Shown piece by piece: positions 24,011 through 32,453 of a stretch of 37,759 nucleotides of DNA (the first letter of the stretch is position 1; each line of letters opens with the position of its first letter). Under the pieces are notes generated by a model, which worked only from the letters and a program-made list of their open reading frames with translations, did no database searches and was not told the origin of the DNA. The DNA is from Paracoccaceae bacterium (lineage in GTDB: Bacteria; Pseudomonadota; Alphaproteobacteria; Rhodobacterales; Rhodobacteraceae), in the NCBI GenBank assembly GCA_028749255.1, contig JAQTYE010000006.1, forward strand, positions 3,956-41,714. The letters are read 5' to 3'. The position numbers and the translations under genes are program-made.

Positions 24011-24787
24011 ATGGCTGATTTCAATACGATGCGCGCCACGACTGCGGGCACGCGCACCGCACAGATCGACGCGGGGCTGCGCGCGCATATGAACAAGGTC
24101 TATGGCCTGATGTCGATGGCCATGCTGATCACCGGTGCGGTGGCCTTCCTGCTGGCCAACATGGCGATGACGACCGACGCGGCGCAGGCCGTGGCGCAGA
24201 TCGGCACCGACAAGTATCTGACGCAGTTCGGGGCCACGCTCTATACCAGCCCGCTGAAATGGGTGCTGATGTTCGCGCCGCTGGCGGTGGTCTTCGCGTT
24301 TTCCGCGACGCTGCATAAAATGCAGACCTCGACCGCGCAGATCGTGTTCTGGGTCTATGCCGCGCTGATGGGCGCATCGCTCTCGTCGATCTTCCTCGTC
24401 TACACCGGCGTGTCGATCGCGCAGACCTTCCTGGTTACCGCCATCGCCTTTGCGGGTCTGTCGCTCTATGGCTACACCACCAAGAAGAACCTGAGCGCGA
24501 TGGGCTCGTTCCTGATGATGGGTCTGATCGGTCTGATCGTGGCCTCGATCGTCAACATCTTCCTGGCGTCGAGCGCGCTGCAATTCGCGATCTCGGTGAT
24601 CGGCGTGCTGATCTTCGCGGGCCTCACCGCCTTCGACACGCAAAACATCAAGAACATCTATCTGCAAATGGCGCAGAGTGATGAGGAATATCTGGGCAAG
24701 GCCGCCATCATGGGCGCGCTGCAGCTGTACCTCGACTTCATCAACATGTTCATGTTCCTGCTGCAATTCTTGGGCAATCGCGACTGA
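24011..24787 (+). CDS. Bax inhibitor-1 / YccA family membrane protein
   Basis: The 258-residue protein has seven hydrophobic helices after a short soluble N-terminus (MADFNTMRATTAG..) and the BI-1 family hallmarks MNKVYGLMSMAMLITGAVAF, GASLSSIFLVYTG and the C-terminal GLTAFDTQNIKNIY with the paired acidic residues of the pH-sensing centre. Bacterial members (YccA, BsYetJ) are inner-membrane proteins; YccA inhibits the FtsH protease and YetJ leaks calcium. Which applies here is unknown. The ATG has GGAGG six bases upstream and the gene ends in a strong terminator, so it is probably a single-gene transcript. Confidence 0.92.
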   Translation: MADFNTMRATTAGTRTAQIDAGLRAHMNKVYGLMSMAMLITGAVAFLLANMAMTTDAAQAVAQIGTDKYLTQFGATLYTSPLKWVLMFAPLAVVFAFSATLHKMQTSTAQIVFWVYAALMGASLSSIFLVYTGVSIAQTFLVTAIAFAGLSLYGYTTKKNLSAMGSFLMMGLIGLIVASIVNIFLASSALQFAISVIGVLIFAGLTAFDTQNIKNIYLQMAQSDEEYLGKAAIMGALQLYLDFINMFMFLLQFLGNRD

Positions 24788-24805
24788 GTTGCCGGACCAG
24801 AAATG

Positions 24806-24834
24806 AAAAAGCCCCGCTCCGGCGGGGCTTTTTT
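24806..24834 (+). terminator. Intrinsic terminator after the BI-1 gene
   Basis: GCCCCGC (24811-24817), loop TCCG, GCGGGGC (24822-24828) with A5 before and T6 after, 19 bases beyond the stop. The flanking A and T runs make it usable from both strands, so it can also end transcription from the GAPDH-like gene. Confidence 0.88.
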
Positions 24835-24866
24835 AATGCGTGACGTGCAACTTGATACGGGGGGCC

Positions 24867-25880
24867 TCAGCCCGCCATCCGTGCCGCCACATCCAGCATC
24901 CGGTTGGAAAACCCCCATTCGTTGTCATACCAGCCAAACACCCGCAACAGGCCGCCGCCCGCCAGCGGCACACCCGTCACCCGGGTTTCCGGGCAGGCCA
25001 TGACCACGCTTTCACGCCGCGCCCGCAGATCGGAACTGACCAGCGGCTGATCGGTAGCGCCGATCACCCCCCCCTCTGCCGCACAGGCGCGAAACACCGC
25101 ATTCACCGCGGCCACCGTAACCGGACGCGCGGTCACCACCGCCAGATCCACCGCCGAGACACTGGCCGAAGGCACCCGCACCGCCTGCGCGATGATCCGC
25201 CCTTCAAGCCCCGGCAACACACCATCCAGCAAACGCCCCGCCGAGGTCGTCGTCGGCACCATCGACAGCGCCGCCGCGCGCGACCGCGCGAAATCGGCGG
25301 CGGGCGCATCCACCGTCGGTTGGCTGCCGGTGTAGCAATGCACCGTCGTCATCGTGCCGGTCACCACGCCCCAATGCGTATCAATCAGCGCCACCAGCGG
25401 CGCCAGCGCATTGGTGGTGCAGCTGGCGTTCGAAACGATCCGCTGCGCGGCAAGCCCCGCATCGTTGGCGCCCAGCACCACGGTGAATTCCGCCGCCCGC
25501 GAGGGGCCCGAAATCAGCACCCGCCCTGCACCTGCGGCCAGCCCCTGCCCCGCGATCTGCGCCCCGTCCGCGCGGCCCGTGCATTCCATCACCAGATCGA
25601 CATCCACCAGATCCAGCGCGCTCAGATCCGCCGTGCGATGCAGCGGGATTGCCAGCCCATCGACCACCAGCATGCCACCTTCCAGCGCAACCGTCCCCGG
25701 CCACGGTCCGAACACGCTGTCATATTGAAACAGATAGGCGCACATTTCGGCGGTCGCGATATCGTTGATGCCCACGATCTCGATCTGCGGCCAGCGCCCC
25801 GCCCCGCGTGCACGGTCCTGCATGGCCGCACGCAGCACGGAGCGCCCGATCCGTCCGAACCCGTTGATGAACACCCGCAT
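24867..25880 (-). CDS. Glyceraldehyde-3-phosphate dehydrogenase family protein
   Basis: The 337-residue protein begins MRVFINGFGRIGRSVLRAA and keeps the GAPDH core: the NAD-site IND, the catalytic SNASCTTN cysteine, the TTVHCYTG histidine and WYDNEWGFSNRM at the C-terminus. The middle is unusual: the segment between the second strand and the active site reads TGRADGAQIAGQGLAAGAGRVLISG rather than the usual form. No gapA partner (pgk, tkt) is nearby, so it looks like a stand-alone paralogue. Glycolytic/gluconeogenic GAPDH and erythrose-4-phosphate dehydrogenase are both possible; the sequence alone does not decide. ATG 25880 has GGAG eight bases upstream. A C8 run at 25067-25074 is in frame. 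Confidence 0.85.
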   Translation of the reverse strand: MRVFINGFGRIGRSVLRAAMQDRARGAGRWPQIEIVGINDIATAEMCAYLFQYDSVFGPWPGTVALEGGMLVVDGLAIPLHRTADLSALDLVDVDLVMECTGRADGAQIAGQGLAAGAGRVLISGPSRAAEFTVVLGANDAGLAAQRIVSNASCTTNALAPLVALIDTHWGVVTGTMTTVHCYTGSQPTVDAPAADFARSRAAALSMVPTTTSAGRLLDGVLPGLEGRIIAQAVRVPSASVSAVDLAVVTARPVTVAAVNAVFRACAAEGGVIGATDQPLVSSDLRARRESVVMACPETRVTGVPLAGGGLLRVFGWYDNEWGFSNRMLDVAARMAG

Positions 25881-26189
25881 CGCCGATCTCCACTGCTATT
25901 GCCCGCCCTGTGTAAGGCGCCTGCGCCCCCAAGGGGAAGTGCGCGATTGCCACCATTACAATGGACCCGGGGCCCAAATCCGCGCAGCCCCGCCGCCGGA
26001 CGAGGCCCCTCTCGCCACCATGGCCCGGACGGTTCGGCCTGCTCAATCCGGGGGCGCCGTGCCGGATTTCTGCACAAAAATGCGCCTTGCCGCACCCGGT
26101 CGCAGCGCCCGGGCTTGCCACCGTTGCCGCGCAGTCGGTTTTCGCGCTGGCTAGGGGGGCATAATAACGACAAACGACGAGAGAAACCA
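25881..26189. promoter_or_regulatory. 309-bp divergent region between GAPDH-like and ABC ATPase genes
   Basis: No gene is supported, although one reading frame stays open through it on the plus strand. A CATAAT element at 26160-26165 lies 25 bases before the ATPase ATG and could be a -10 box, but no good -35 box is found at 16-18 bp. The last 30 bases are purine- and A-rich. Confidence 0.3.
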
Positions 26190-27816
26190 ATGACCGACCA
26201 AACCATGGGCCAGCAGCCCATTCTGTCCGTGCACGACCTTTCGGTCGCACTGCCCGGAAAACATGACCGCCCCTATGCGGTACGAAACATCAGCTTTGAT
26301 CTGATGCCCGGCGAAATCCTGTGCATCATCGGCGAATCCGGCTCGGGTAAATCCGTGACGGCCAACACCGTGATGGGCCTGTTGCCCGAGGTGATGAAGG
26401 TTGAAACCGGCACGATCACCTTCCAACACCGCGACCTTCTGGCACTGCCAGAGGCCGAATTGCGCAAACTGCGCGGGCGCGCGGTGTCGATCATTTTTCA
26501 AGACCCGCTGTCGGCGCTGAACCCGTTGATGACCATTGGCGACCAGATCCGCGAGGTGCTGGATACCCATGACGCCGGCGCGCCCGAAACCCGGGCCGCG
26601 CGCGTGATCGAAATGCTGAGCGAGGTGGGCCTGCCCGATCCGCTGCTGATCCAGCATCAGTATCCGTTTCGCCTGTCGGGCGGTCAGCGCCAGCGCGTGA
26701 TGATCGCCATGGCACTGGCGCTGGATCCCGACATCCTGATCGCGGATGAACCGACGACCGCGCTGGATGTGACGACGCAGGCGCAGATCCTGGATCTGAT
26801 CAGCCGGATTCAGGCGCGCAAGGGCATGAGCGTGATGTTCATCACCCATGATTTCGGCGTCGTGGCGGAAATCGCCGACCGGGTGATCGTGATGGAAAAG
26901 GGCCTTGTCGTCGAGCAGGGCAACGCGCGCCAGGTGCTTGATGCGCCTGCGCACCCCTATACGAAAAAGCTGATCGCCGCGATTCCGAAGATGCGCGCAG
27001 AAGATCGCGCGCGCGACGAAACGAAACCCGTCGTGCTGGAGGTGCGCAACCTGTGCAAGACCTACCGCACCCGCAGCGGCTTTCTGGGGCGGATGCGCGA
27101 GGTCAGCGCGGTGAACGACATCAGTTTTACCCTGCGCAAGGGCGAAACCTTGGGCATCGTCGGGGAATCCGGATCCGGGAAATCCTCGATGGGGAAGGTG
27201 CTGATGAAGCTGATCGACGCGGACAGCGGCGAAATCCGGTTTCAGGGGGAAAACACGCTGGCGTTGGACGAAGACAATTTTCGCCCGCTGCGGCCGCGGA
27301 TTCAGATGATCTTTCAAGACCCGTACGCCTCGTTGAACCCGCGCTTCACCATTGGGCAGGCGCTGACCGTCGGCCCCGTCGCCCACGCCCTTCTGACCCA
27401 CGAACACGCGCGCAAACGGGCCGGGCAGATCCTGCAGATGGTCGGGCTGGATGCCTCGGCCCTTGATCGCTATCCGCACGAGTTTTCGGGGGGGGCAGCG
27501 GCAGCGGGTTGGCATTGCCCGGGCGCTGATGTTCGACCCCGAGGTGATCGTGGCCGACGAGGCCGTCTCGGCGCTGGATGTATCGATTCAGGCACAGGTG
27601 CTGGAGCTGCTGGATACCATCCGGCGCCAGCGCAAGCTGTCGATGGTGTTCATCACCCACGACCTGCGTGTCGCCAGCCAGATCTGCGACGAACTGTTGG
27701 TGATGCATCGCGGCAAGATGGTCGAGTATGGCCCGCCGTCGCAAATTTTCCACAATCCACAGCATGACTACACGCGGGCGCTGGTTGCGGCGATTCCCGG
27801 CACAAAAGCCGCATAG
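26190..27816 (+). pseudogene. Fused DppD-DppF type ABC transporter ATPase, frameshifted in a G8 run
   Basis: Starting at ATG 26190, the protein has two nucleotide-binding domains in one chain, as in GsiA-type peptide importers. Domain 1 has Walker A GESGSGKS (48-55), LSGGQRQR (162-169) and LIADEPT; domain 2 has GESGSGKS (325-332) and FSGG at 432-435, where the frame is lost. Deleting one base from the run of eight G at 27488-27495 restores [15 protein letters not shown], the Walker B VIVADEAVSALD and a natural C-terminus at 27816 (541 residues in all). The defect falls exactly on the second ABC signature. It should energise the permeases at 32.4-34.3 kb. Recent mutation, slippery tract or sequencing error are all possible, since no other damage is seen. 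Confidence 0.87.
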
Positions 27817-27846
27817 CCTTTCAGGACAGCGCAAACATATCGAGTC

Positions 27847-27872
27847 AAAGGGCGGCGCAAGTCGCCTTTTTT
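27847..27872 (+). terminator. Intrinsic terminator after the ABC ATPase
   Basis: A 10-bp stem with two wobble pairs (27847-27856 with 27861-27870, GCAA loop) ends in T6, 30 bases after the stop. It separates the ATPase from the marR operon that encodes the rest of the transporter. Confidence 0.75.
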
Positions 27873-28036
27873 GTTGTGCCCATCTTCGCCCCACTGCGAC
27901 CCAAAGACGCACCAAAGCTGCGGATAAAATGGGCAATGGTTGCATTTCACAATTACTTTGGTTGTTCTTCGCAACTTCTTTCTTGTCGCGATTTCCAAAT
28001 CCTCAATGCTTCCAGAAGACAGAGAAAGTGACCACC
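27873..28036 (+). promoter_or_regulatory. AT-rich leader of the marR operon
   Basis: This 164-bp stretch is the most AT-rich in the locus around 27925-27990 and carries a distant inverted pair, GTTGC (27939-27943) and GCAAC (27971-27975). A weak TTGCAT element at 27940-27945 may belong to a promoter. It is the natural site for MarR autoregulation, but no confident operator can be named. Confidence 0.3.
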
Positions 28037-28540
28037 ATGACGCCTTCTTCGCCCCCTCCGCCCGACGCAGATCCGCCGATCACGATCGCAGGCCTTCACA
28101 TTGACGTCCTGGAAGGCGCCTTCAGCTGGTACATCCGTTCGCTGGACTCGGTGGTTTCGCAAGATCTTGACCGCCGCATGGCGCATCTGGAAATCGCGCG
28201 CGGCAAGGGCAAGATCACCGCGCTTTTGCTGATCGACGACTACCCCGGCATCCGCCCCTCGCAAATCGCCGATGTGCTGCTGCGGGATCGTCCGGCAACC
28301 GGGCGGATCATCGACCGGCTGGTGACCGCAGGCGTGATCCGGCGCGAAACCGCCGCCGAAGACCAAAGGGCACAGGCCCTGTTCATCACCGAAAAAGGCC
28401 ACGCCCTGTCGCAAGAGGTGCGCGAGATCATCCGCCAGCAGGAAGCCGAATTCTTCGACTTCATCGCCCCGGAAGACCGCGCGCAGTTCATGCAGATGCT
28501 CAAGCGGGTCTATCTGAACATGAGGAAAAAATGGGACTGA
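28037..28540 (+). CDS. MarR-family transcriptional regulator
   Basis: The 167-residue protein has a winged-helix MarR domain: an N-terminal dimer helix (about 18-45), the helix-turn-helix around PSQIADVLLRDRPATGRIIDRLVTAGVIRRE (about 74-104) and the wing TAAEDQRAQALFITEKGHAL. The proline-rich N-terminus (SSPPPPDADPP) is probably disordered. MarR proteins are dimeric repressors released by small ligands, so it likely controls the downstream catabolic/transport operon in response to its substrate. Its last ten bases overlap the start of the SDR gene, implying coupling. No strong ribosome site precedes ATG 28037; a start further upstream would cover the AT-rich leader and has no conserved residues. 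Confidence 0.88.
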   Translation: MTPSSPPPPDADPPITIAGLHIDVLEGAFSWYIRSLDSVVSQDLDRRMAHLEIARGKGKITALLLIDDYPGIRPSQIADVLLRDRPATGRIIDRLVTAGVIRRETAAEDQRAQALFITEKGHALSQEVREIIRQQEAEFFDFIAPEDRAQFMQMLKRVYLNMRKKWD

Positions 28541-29241
28541 GTTCGCAACGTGTCGCGCTGATTTCGGGCGCCAATCGCGGCATTGGTGCTGCTGTGGCCA
28601 AACGGCTTTTTGAGGCGGGCTGGACGGTCAGCTTGGGTATGCGCCGCCCCACCCTGCCCGACTGGGCGGCGGCAGATCCGGCGCGGGTGCATCTGTTTGC
28701 CTATGAGGCCACCGACCCCGAGGCAGGCACCGATTGGGCCGCCGACATCGCCGCGCAGTTCGGGCGCGTTGACGCGCTGGTGGCGAACGCGGGCATCATG
28801 GTGCCACAAACGGTTGTGGACATCGACGATGATGACATGGCGCGCCTGCTGGAGGTGAACGTGCAGGCGCCGCGCCGTCTGGCTGCGGCGTGCTGGGAGG
28901 CGCTGGCCGCCTCGGGGCGCGGGCGAGTGATGTTGCTTGGGTCCTTGTCCGGCAAGCGCGTGAAATCGGCGCGCTCGGGCGCCTATTCCGTGTCGAAATT
29001 CGCAGCCGTCGGCCTGGCCCACGCCCTGCGTCACGCGGGATTTGACGCGGGCATCCGCGCCACCGCCATCTGCCCCGGTTTCGTGGCCACCGATATGGCG
29101 ATGGCCCTGACCGAGCGCGACAGCACTGCGATGACCCAGCCCCAGGACCTGGCCCGCGTCATCGAAATGCTGATCGAACTGCCCAACGAAGCCAGCGTGG
29201 CCGAGTTCTGCGTGAACTGCCAGCTTGAGGAGTCTTTCTGA
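28531..29241 (+). CDS. Short-chain dehydrogenase/reductase
   Basis: The 236-residue classical SDR has the nucleotide motif GANRGIG (13-19), NAG (86-88), and the catalytic Ser138, Tyr152 and Lys156 (YSVSK). The acidic residue expected for NAD preference after the second strand is replaced by Arg (GMRRP), which favours NADP(H). It begins inside the end of marR (ATG 28531, GAGG six bases upstream) and stops one base before the next ATG, so it belongs to the same operon. Its substrate is unknown; a carbonyl or hydroxy intermediate of the imported compound is likely. Confidence 0.9.
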   Translation: MGLSSQRVALISGANRGIGAAVAKRLFEAGWTVSLGMRRPTLPDWAAADPARVHLFAYEATDPEAGTDWAADIAAQFGRVDALVANAGIMVPQTVVDIDDDDMARLLEVNVQAPRRLAAACWEALAASGRGRVMLLGSLSGKRVKSARSGAYSVSKFAAVGLAHALRHAGFDAGIRATAICPGFVATDMAMALTERDSTAMTQPQDLARVIEMLIELPNEASVAEFCVNCQLEESF

Positions 29242-29242
29242 C

Positions 29243-30574
29243 ATGCCCGGACCTTTTGTCGTTCCCGTTCATGGCGATACCGATCTGCCCGCCAAGGTGG
29301 ATGTTGTCGTCATCGGCGGCGGGATCATTGGCTGTTCGACCGCATTGGAACTGGCCGAGCGCGGATTGAAGGTTGCGCTGTGCGAAAAGGGCGGGATCGG
29401 CCACGAGCAATCCAGCCGCAACTGGGGTTGGGTGCGCATCACCCGGCGTGATCCGCGCGAAGTGCCGCTGATGGCCGAGGCGCTGCGGATCTGGCCCGGG
29501 CTGGCCGAGCGCACCGGGCGCGACCTGGGCTATACCCGCGCGGGCATCGCCTTCGCCTGCGCGACGGACAAGGACTACGCCGAGCATGAAAGATGGCTCG
29601 AAAACCTGAAAGACTATCAGATCGACAGCAAAATGGTGTCGGGCGACGAATTCGCCACGCTGTTTCCGGGCACACGGATGCAGGTCAAGGGCGCGCTTGT
29701 CACCGCCGTTGATGGCCGCGCAGAGCCGCAAAAGGCCGCCCCCGCCATTGCCGAGGGGGCCCGCGCGCTTGGCGTGCATGTGCTGACCGAATGCGCGGTG
29801 CGCGGCATCGAAACCAAGGCCGGGCAGGTTTGCGGCGTGGTGACCGAACGCGGCGCGATTGCCTGCGAACAGGTGGTGCTGGCGGGCGGCGCCTGGTCCA
29901 GCCTGTTTGCGCGCAACAGCGGTCTGCGCCTGCCGCAGCTGAAGGTGAAAAACTCGGTCATTCGCACCAAACCGCTGGAGGGCGGGCCCGATTGCGCGAT
30001 CTGGTCCGACGGGTTCTCGATCCGCAAGCGTCAGGACGGTGGCTATACCATTGCCGATGGGTTCCGCAATATCGTCGATATCGTCCCCGACAGCTTCCGC
30101 TACATGCGCGATTTTCTGCCCGCGCTTGGGGCGGAATGGAAATCGCTGATGCTGCGGTTTGGCGGGCGGTTTTATGACGAGGCGCGCATTCCCAACCGCT
30201 GGCGCCTGGATGAGGCAAGCCCCTTTGAATACTGCCGGGTGCTGGACCCGAAGCCCGCGTTTTCGTTGCAGGACAAGGCCTTGGCCAACCTGCGCCGCGC
30301 CTTTCCGGTGTTTGAAAAGGCCGAGATCGCGCAACGCTGGGCGGGCGCGATTGATGTGACCCCCGACGCGATCCCGGTGATTTCGGGCATCGACCAGATC
30401 CCGGGCTTTTACATCGCGACCGGGTTTTCGGGCCATGGCTTTGGCATCGGCCCGGCGGCAGGGCGGCTGATGGCCGATCTGGTGACCGCCCGCACGCCGG
30501 TGGTCGATCCGGCCCCCTATCGTTTCAACCGGTTCACCGATGGCTCGAAGATCGAGATCATCAGCGGTTTCTGA
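29243..30574 (+). CDS. DAO-family FAD-dependent oxidoreductase (copy 1)
   Basis: The 443-residue protein has an N-terminal FAD-binding motif VVVIGGGIIGCSTALELAERG (about 21-41), the EQSSRNWGWVR segment near the flavin, a DGRAEPQKAAPAIA helix, and the closing ATGFSGHGFGIGPAAGRLMADL FAD-pyrophosphate motif. This is the D-amino-acid oxidase/glycine oxidase fold (DadA, ThiO and sarcosine oxidase relatives), which removes electrons from a C-N bond to give an imine and then a 2-oxo acid. Electron acceptor and substrate are not readable. It has GAGGAG eleven bases before ATG 29243 and is paralogous to the protein at 35675-37027. A 101-bp gap with a hairpin follows. Confidence 0.9.
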   Translation: MPGPFVVPVHGDTDLPAKVDVVVIGGGIIGCSTALELAERGLKVALCEKGGIGHEQSSRNWGWVRITRRDPREVPLMAEALRIWPGLAERTGRDLGYTRAGIAFACATDKDYAEHERWLENLKDYQIDSKMVSGDEFATLFPGTRMQVKGALVTAVDGRAEPQKAAPAIAEGARALGVHVLTECAVRGIETKAGQVCGVVTERGAIACEQVVLAGGAWSSLFARNSGLRLPQLKVKNSVIRTKPLEGGPDCAIWSDGFSIRKRQDGGYTIADGFRNIVDIVPDSFRYMRDFLPALGAEWKSLMLRFGGRFYDEARIPNRWRLDEASPFEYCRVLDPKPAFSLQDKALANLRRAFPVFEKAEIAQRWAGAIDVTPDAIPVISGIDQIPGFYIATGFSGHGFGIGPAAGRLMADLVTARTPVVDPAPYRFNRFTDGSKIEIISGF

Positions 30575-30582
30575 CCCCGCGC

Positions 30583-30599
30583 TGCCCCGCACCGGGGCA
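30583..30599 (+). other. Small hairpin between FAD oxidoreductase and substrate-binding protein genes
   Basis: TGCCCC (30583-30588) pairs with GGGGCA (30594-30599) around a five-base loop, nine bases after the stop. There is no T-tract; it may modestly alter mRNA stability or transcript level between the two genes. Confidence 0.35.
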
Positions 30600-30675
30600 T
30601 CGCGCAAGGCGGCGTGTGTAACGCAAGCACATGTCTCTCCTCCTCCAACTTGCGACATCAACAGGGAAACGCGAC

Positions 30676-32340
30676 ATGACTGACCAAAAGAAGGACAACG
30701 TGCATCTCAACCGCCGTCAGGCACTGATGATGATGGGGGCCGCAGGTGTGGCCGGGCTGATGGGACCGATGGCGATCGGGCGTGATCGCGCCTTCGCCGC
30801 CAATGCCGATGCCAAGGGGCAACTGGTGCTGGCCTTTTCGCAGGAACCGACGGTATTCAACCCGCTGATGCCGCATATCGAGGTGGACGAAGGCGTCTAT
30901 TACGCGGTGTTTGACACGCTCTTTGATTTCGATCCCGAAGGCGCGTTCTTTCCGATCCTCGCGGCAGAGGTGCCCACGGTTGCCAATGGCGGCATTTCCG
31001 AAGACGGGCTCAGCTGGCGGCTGAAGCTGAAAGAGGGCGTCACCTGGCATGACGGCACGCCGTTCACGGCCGCTGACGTGAAATTCTCGCTTGAACTGCC
31101 GATGGACCCCGATTTCCGTTCGTTCCGTTCCAGCGGCTATCGGCTCATGACAAACATCACCGTCGTCTCGGATACCGAGCTGACCTGGGAAATGAGCGAG
31201 CCTTTCGCGCCGATGGCGGCGATTCTGGCCTCGACCTATATCATCCCGAAGCACGCCTTTGACGGGGTGGCCGACAAGAACACCGCGCCCTTCTCGAATG
31301 CGCCGATCGGCACGGGCCCGTTCAAGTTCAAGACCCGGATGGCGGGCGATCATATCGAGCTGGAAGCCAATGCCGATTACCACATGGATGGCCCGTTCCT
31401 GAAAACGCTGATCATCAAATATGTGCCCGATCTGAACGTGATGTACACGCAGTTCAAATCCGGCGACATTGATGTGGTCGGTCTGCAATACATCAGCCCC
31501 GATCATCTGGCCGAGGCCGAAACCTTGCCCGGCAAGGTCGTCAAGGTCGCGGGGACGGCGACGTTTGAATCCATCGGCCTGAACATGACCCGCCCGCAGT
31601 TTCAGGAATTGGCGGTGCGGCAGGCGCTCTATGCCGCGCTGGATAAAACCTCGATCATCGACGCGCTGTATTACGGCGTGCCGACCCCGACCGAAACCTA
31701 CATGCCGCAGCAGTCCTATTATTACGATCCCGAGCTGCCCAAGCACGAATTCAGCCTGGACAAGGCCAAGGCTCTGCTGGACGCGGCAGGCTGGGTGCCC
31801 GGACCGGATGGGATCCGCGAAAAAGGCGGGGTGAAACTGTCGTTCAGCAACTCGACCACGGCGGGCAACCACCTGCGCGAACAGGCACAGCAGTTCATCC
31901 AGCAGACCTTCAAAGAGATCGGCGTGGAGATGACGATCAAGAACCTGCCGCCGGCGGTGATGTGGGGCGATTACTGGATGAACTCCGAGTTTGACTCGGT
32001 GGTGGTCGGGCTGAACTGCCTGGCCGGCGCCGACCCGGATACCTCGGATTACTTCATGTCCTCGATGTCGCCCGCGCTTGGCGGGTCGGGTCAGAACACC
32101 TTCGCCTATCAAAACCCGAAGGTGGACGAGCTGCTGGTCAAGGGCGCGGCAAGCTTCGTTCCCGAAGAGCGCAAGGCGATCTACCAAGAGCTGCAGCAGG
32201 TGATCCGCGCCGATCTGCCGTTCCTGCCGGTGTTCCAATATGCCGTGATCAAGGGCTGGAAAGACGATGTGACCGGGCCTGCGCCCAACGTCAACAACCG
32301 CATCGACACCTGGAACGTGCGCGACTGGGCCCGCGGTTGA
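30676..32340 (+). CDS. ABC transporter substrate-binding protein, family 5 (Dpp/Opp type)
   Basis: The 554-residue protein begins MTDQKKDNVHLNRRQALMMMG, a twin-arginine signal (NRRQALMM, then a hydrophobic stretch ending AFAANA), so it is probably exported folded by Tat. The mature part has the SBP_bac_5 pattern: FNPLMPHIEVDEGVYYAVFDTLF, LKEGVTWHDGTPFTAADVKFSLE, GTGPFKF, ALDKTSIIDALYYGVPTPTETYMP and FLPVFQYAVIKGW. Family members bind peptides, opines, nickel or oligosaccharides. The neighbouring amino-acid-type oxidases suggest a modified amino acid or short peptide. AGGGA lies nine bases before ATG 30676. The permease genes follow after a stem-loop. Confidence 0.93.
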   Translation: MTDQKKDNVHLNRRQALMMMGAAGVAGLMGPMAIGRDRAFAANADAKGQLVLAFSQEPTVFNPLMPHIEVDEGVYYAVFDTLFDFDPEGAFFPILAAEVPTVANGGISEDGLSWRLKLKEGVTWHDGTPFTAADVKFSLELPMDPDFRSFRSSGYRLMTNITVVSDTELTWEMSEPFAPMAAILASTYIIPKHAFDGVADKNTAPFSNAPIGTGPFKFKTRMAGDHIELEANADYHMDGPFLKTLIIKYVPDLNVMYTQFKSGDIDVVGLQYISPDHLAEAETLPGKVVKVAGTATFESIGLNMTRPQFQELAVRQALYAALDKTSIIDALYYGVPTPTETYMPQQSYYYDPELPKHEFSLDKAKALLDAAGWVPGPDGIREKGGVKLSFSNSTTAGNHLREQAQQFIQQTFKEIGVEMTIKNLPPAVMWGDYWMNSEFDSVVVGLNCLAGADPDTSDYFMSSMSPALGGSGQNTFAYQNPKVDELLVKGAASFVPEERKAIYQELQQVIRADLPFLPVFQYAVIKGWKDDVTGPAPNVNNRIDTWNVRDWARG

Positions 32341-32367
32341 TTGGACTGATTTCTGACAGATGAGGGC

Positions 32368-32391
32368 GCGCGGCAGGGCAACCTGCCGCGC
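32368..32391 (+). other. Stem-loop between substrate-binding protein and permease genes
   Basis: GCGCGGCAGG (32368-32377) and CCTGCCGCGC (32382-32391) form a perfect 10-bp stem closed by a GCAA (GNRA) tetraloop, 27 bases after the stop. No T-tract follows. Such hairpins after binding-protein genes commonly stabilise the upstream mRNA so that more binding protein than permease is made; that role is inferred here. Confidence 0.6.
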
Positions 32392-32453
32392 CAACCGGCC
32401 TCCTGACCTGGCGGGGGCTGCAATCGGAACATCGCACACAGAGGGCGCCTGAC

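Noticed and set aside
24840-26189. In-frame extension upstream of the ABC ATPase
   Set aside because: It runs antisense through the GAPDH-like gene and adds about 450 residues with no ABC or other domain; the true start is ATG 26190.
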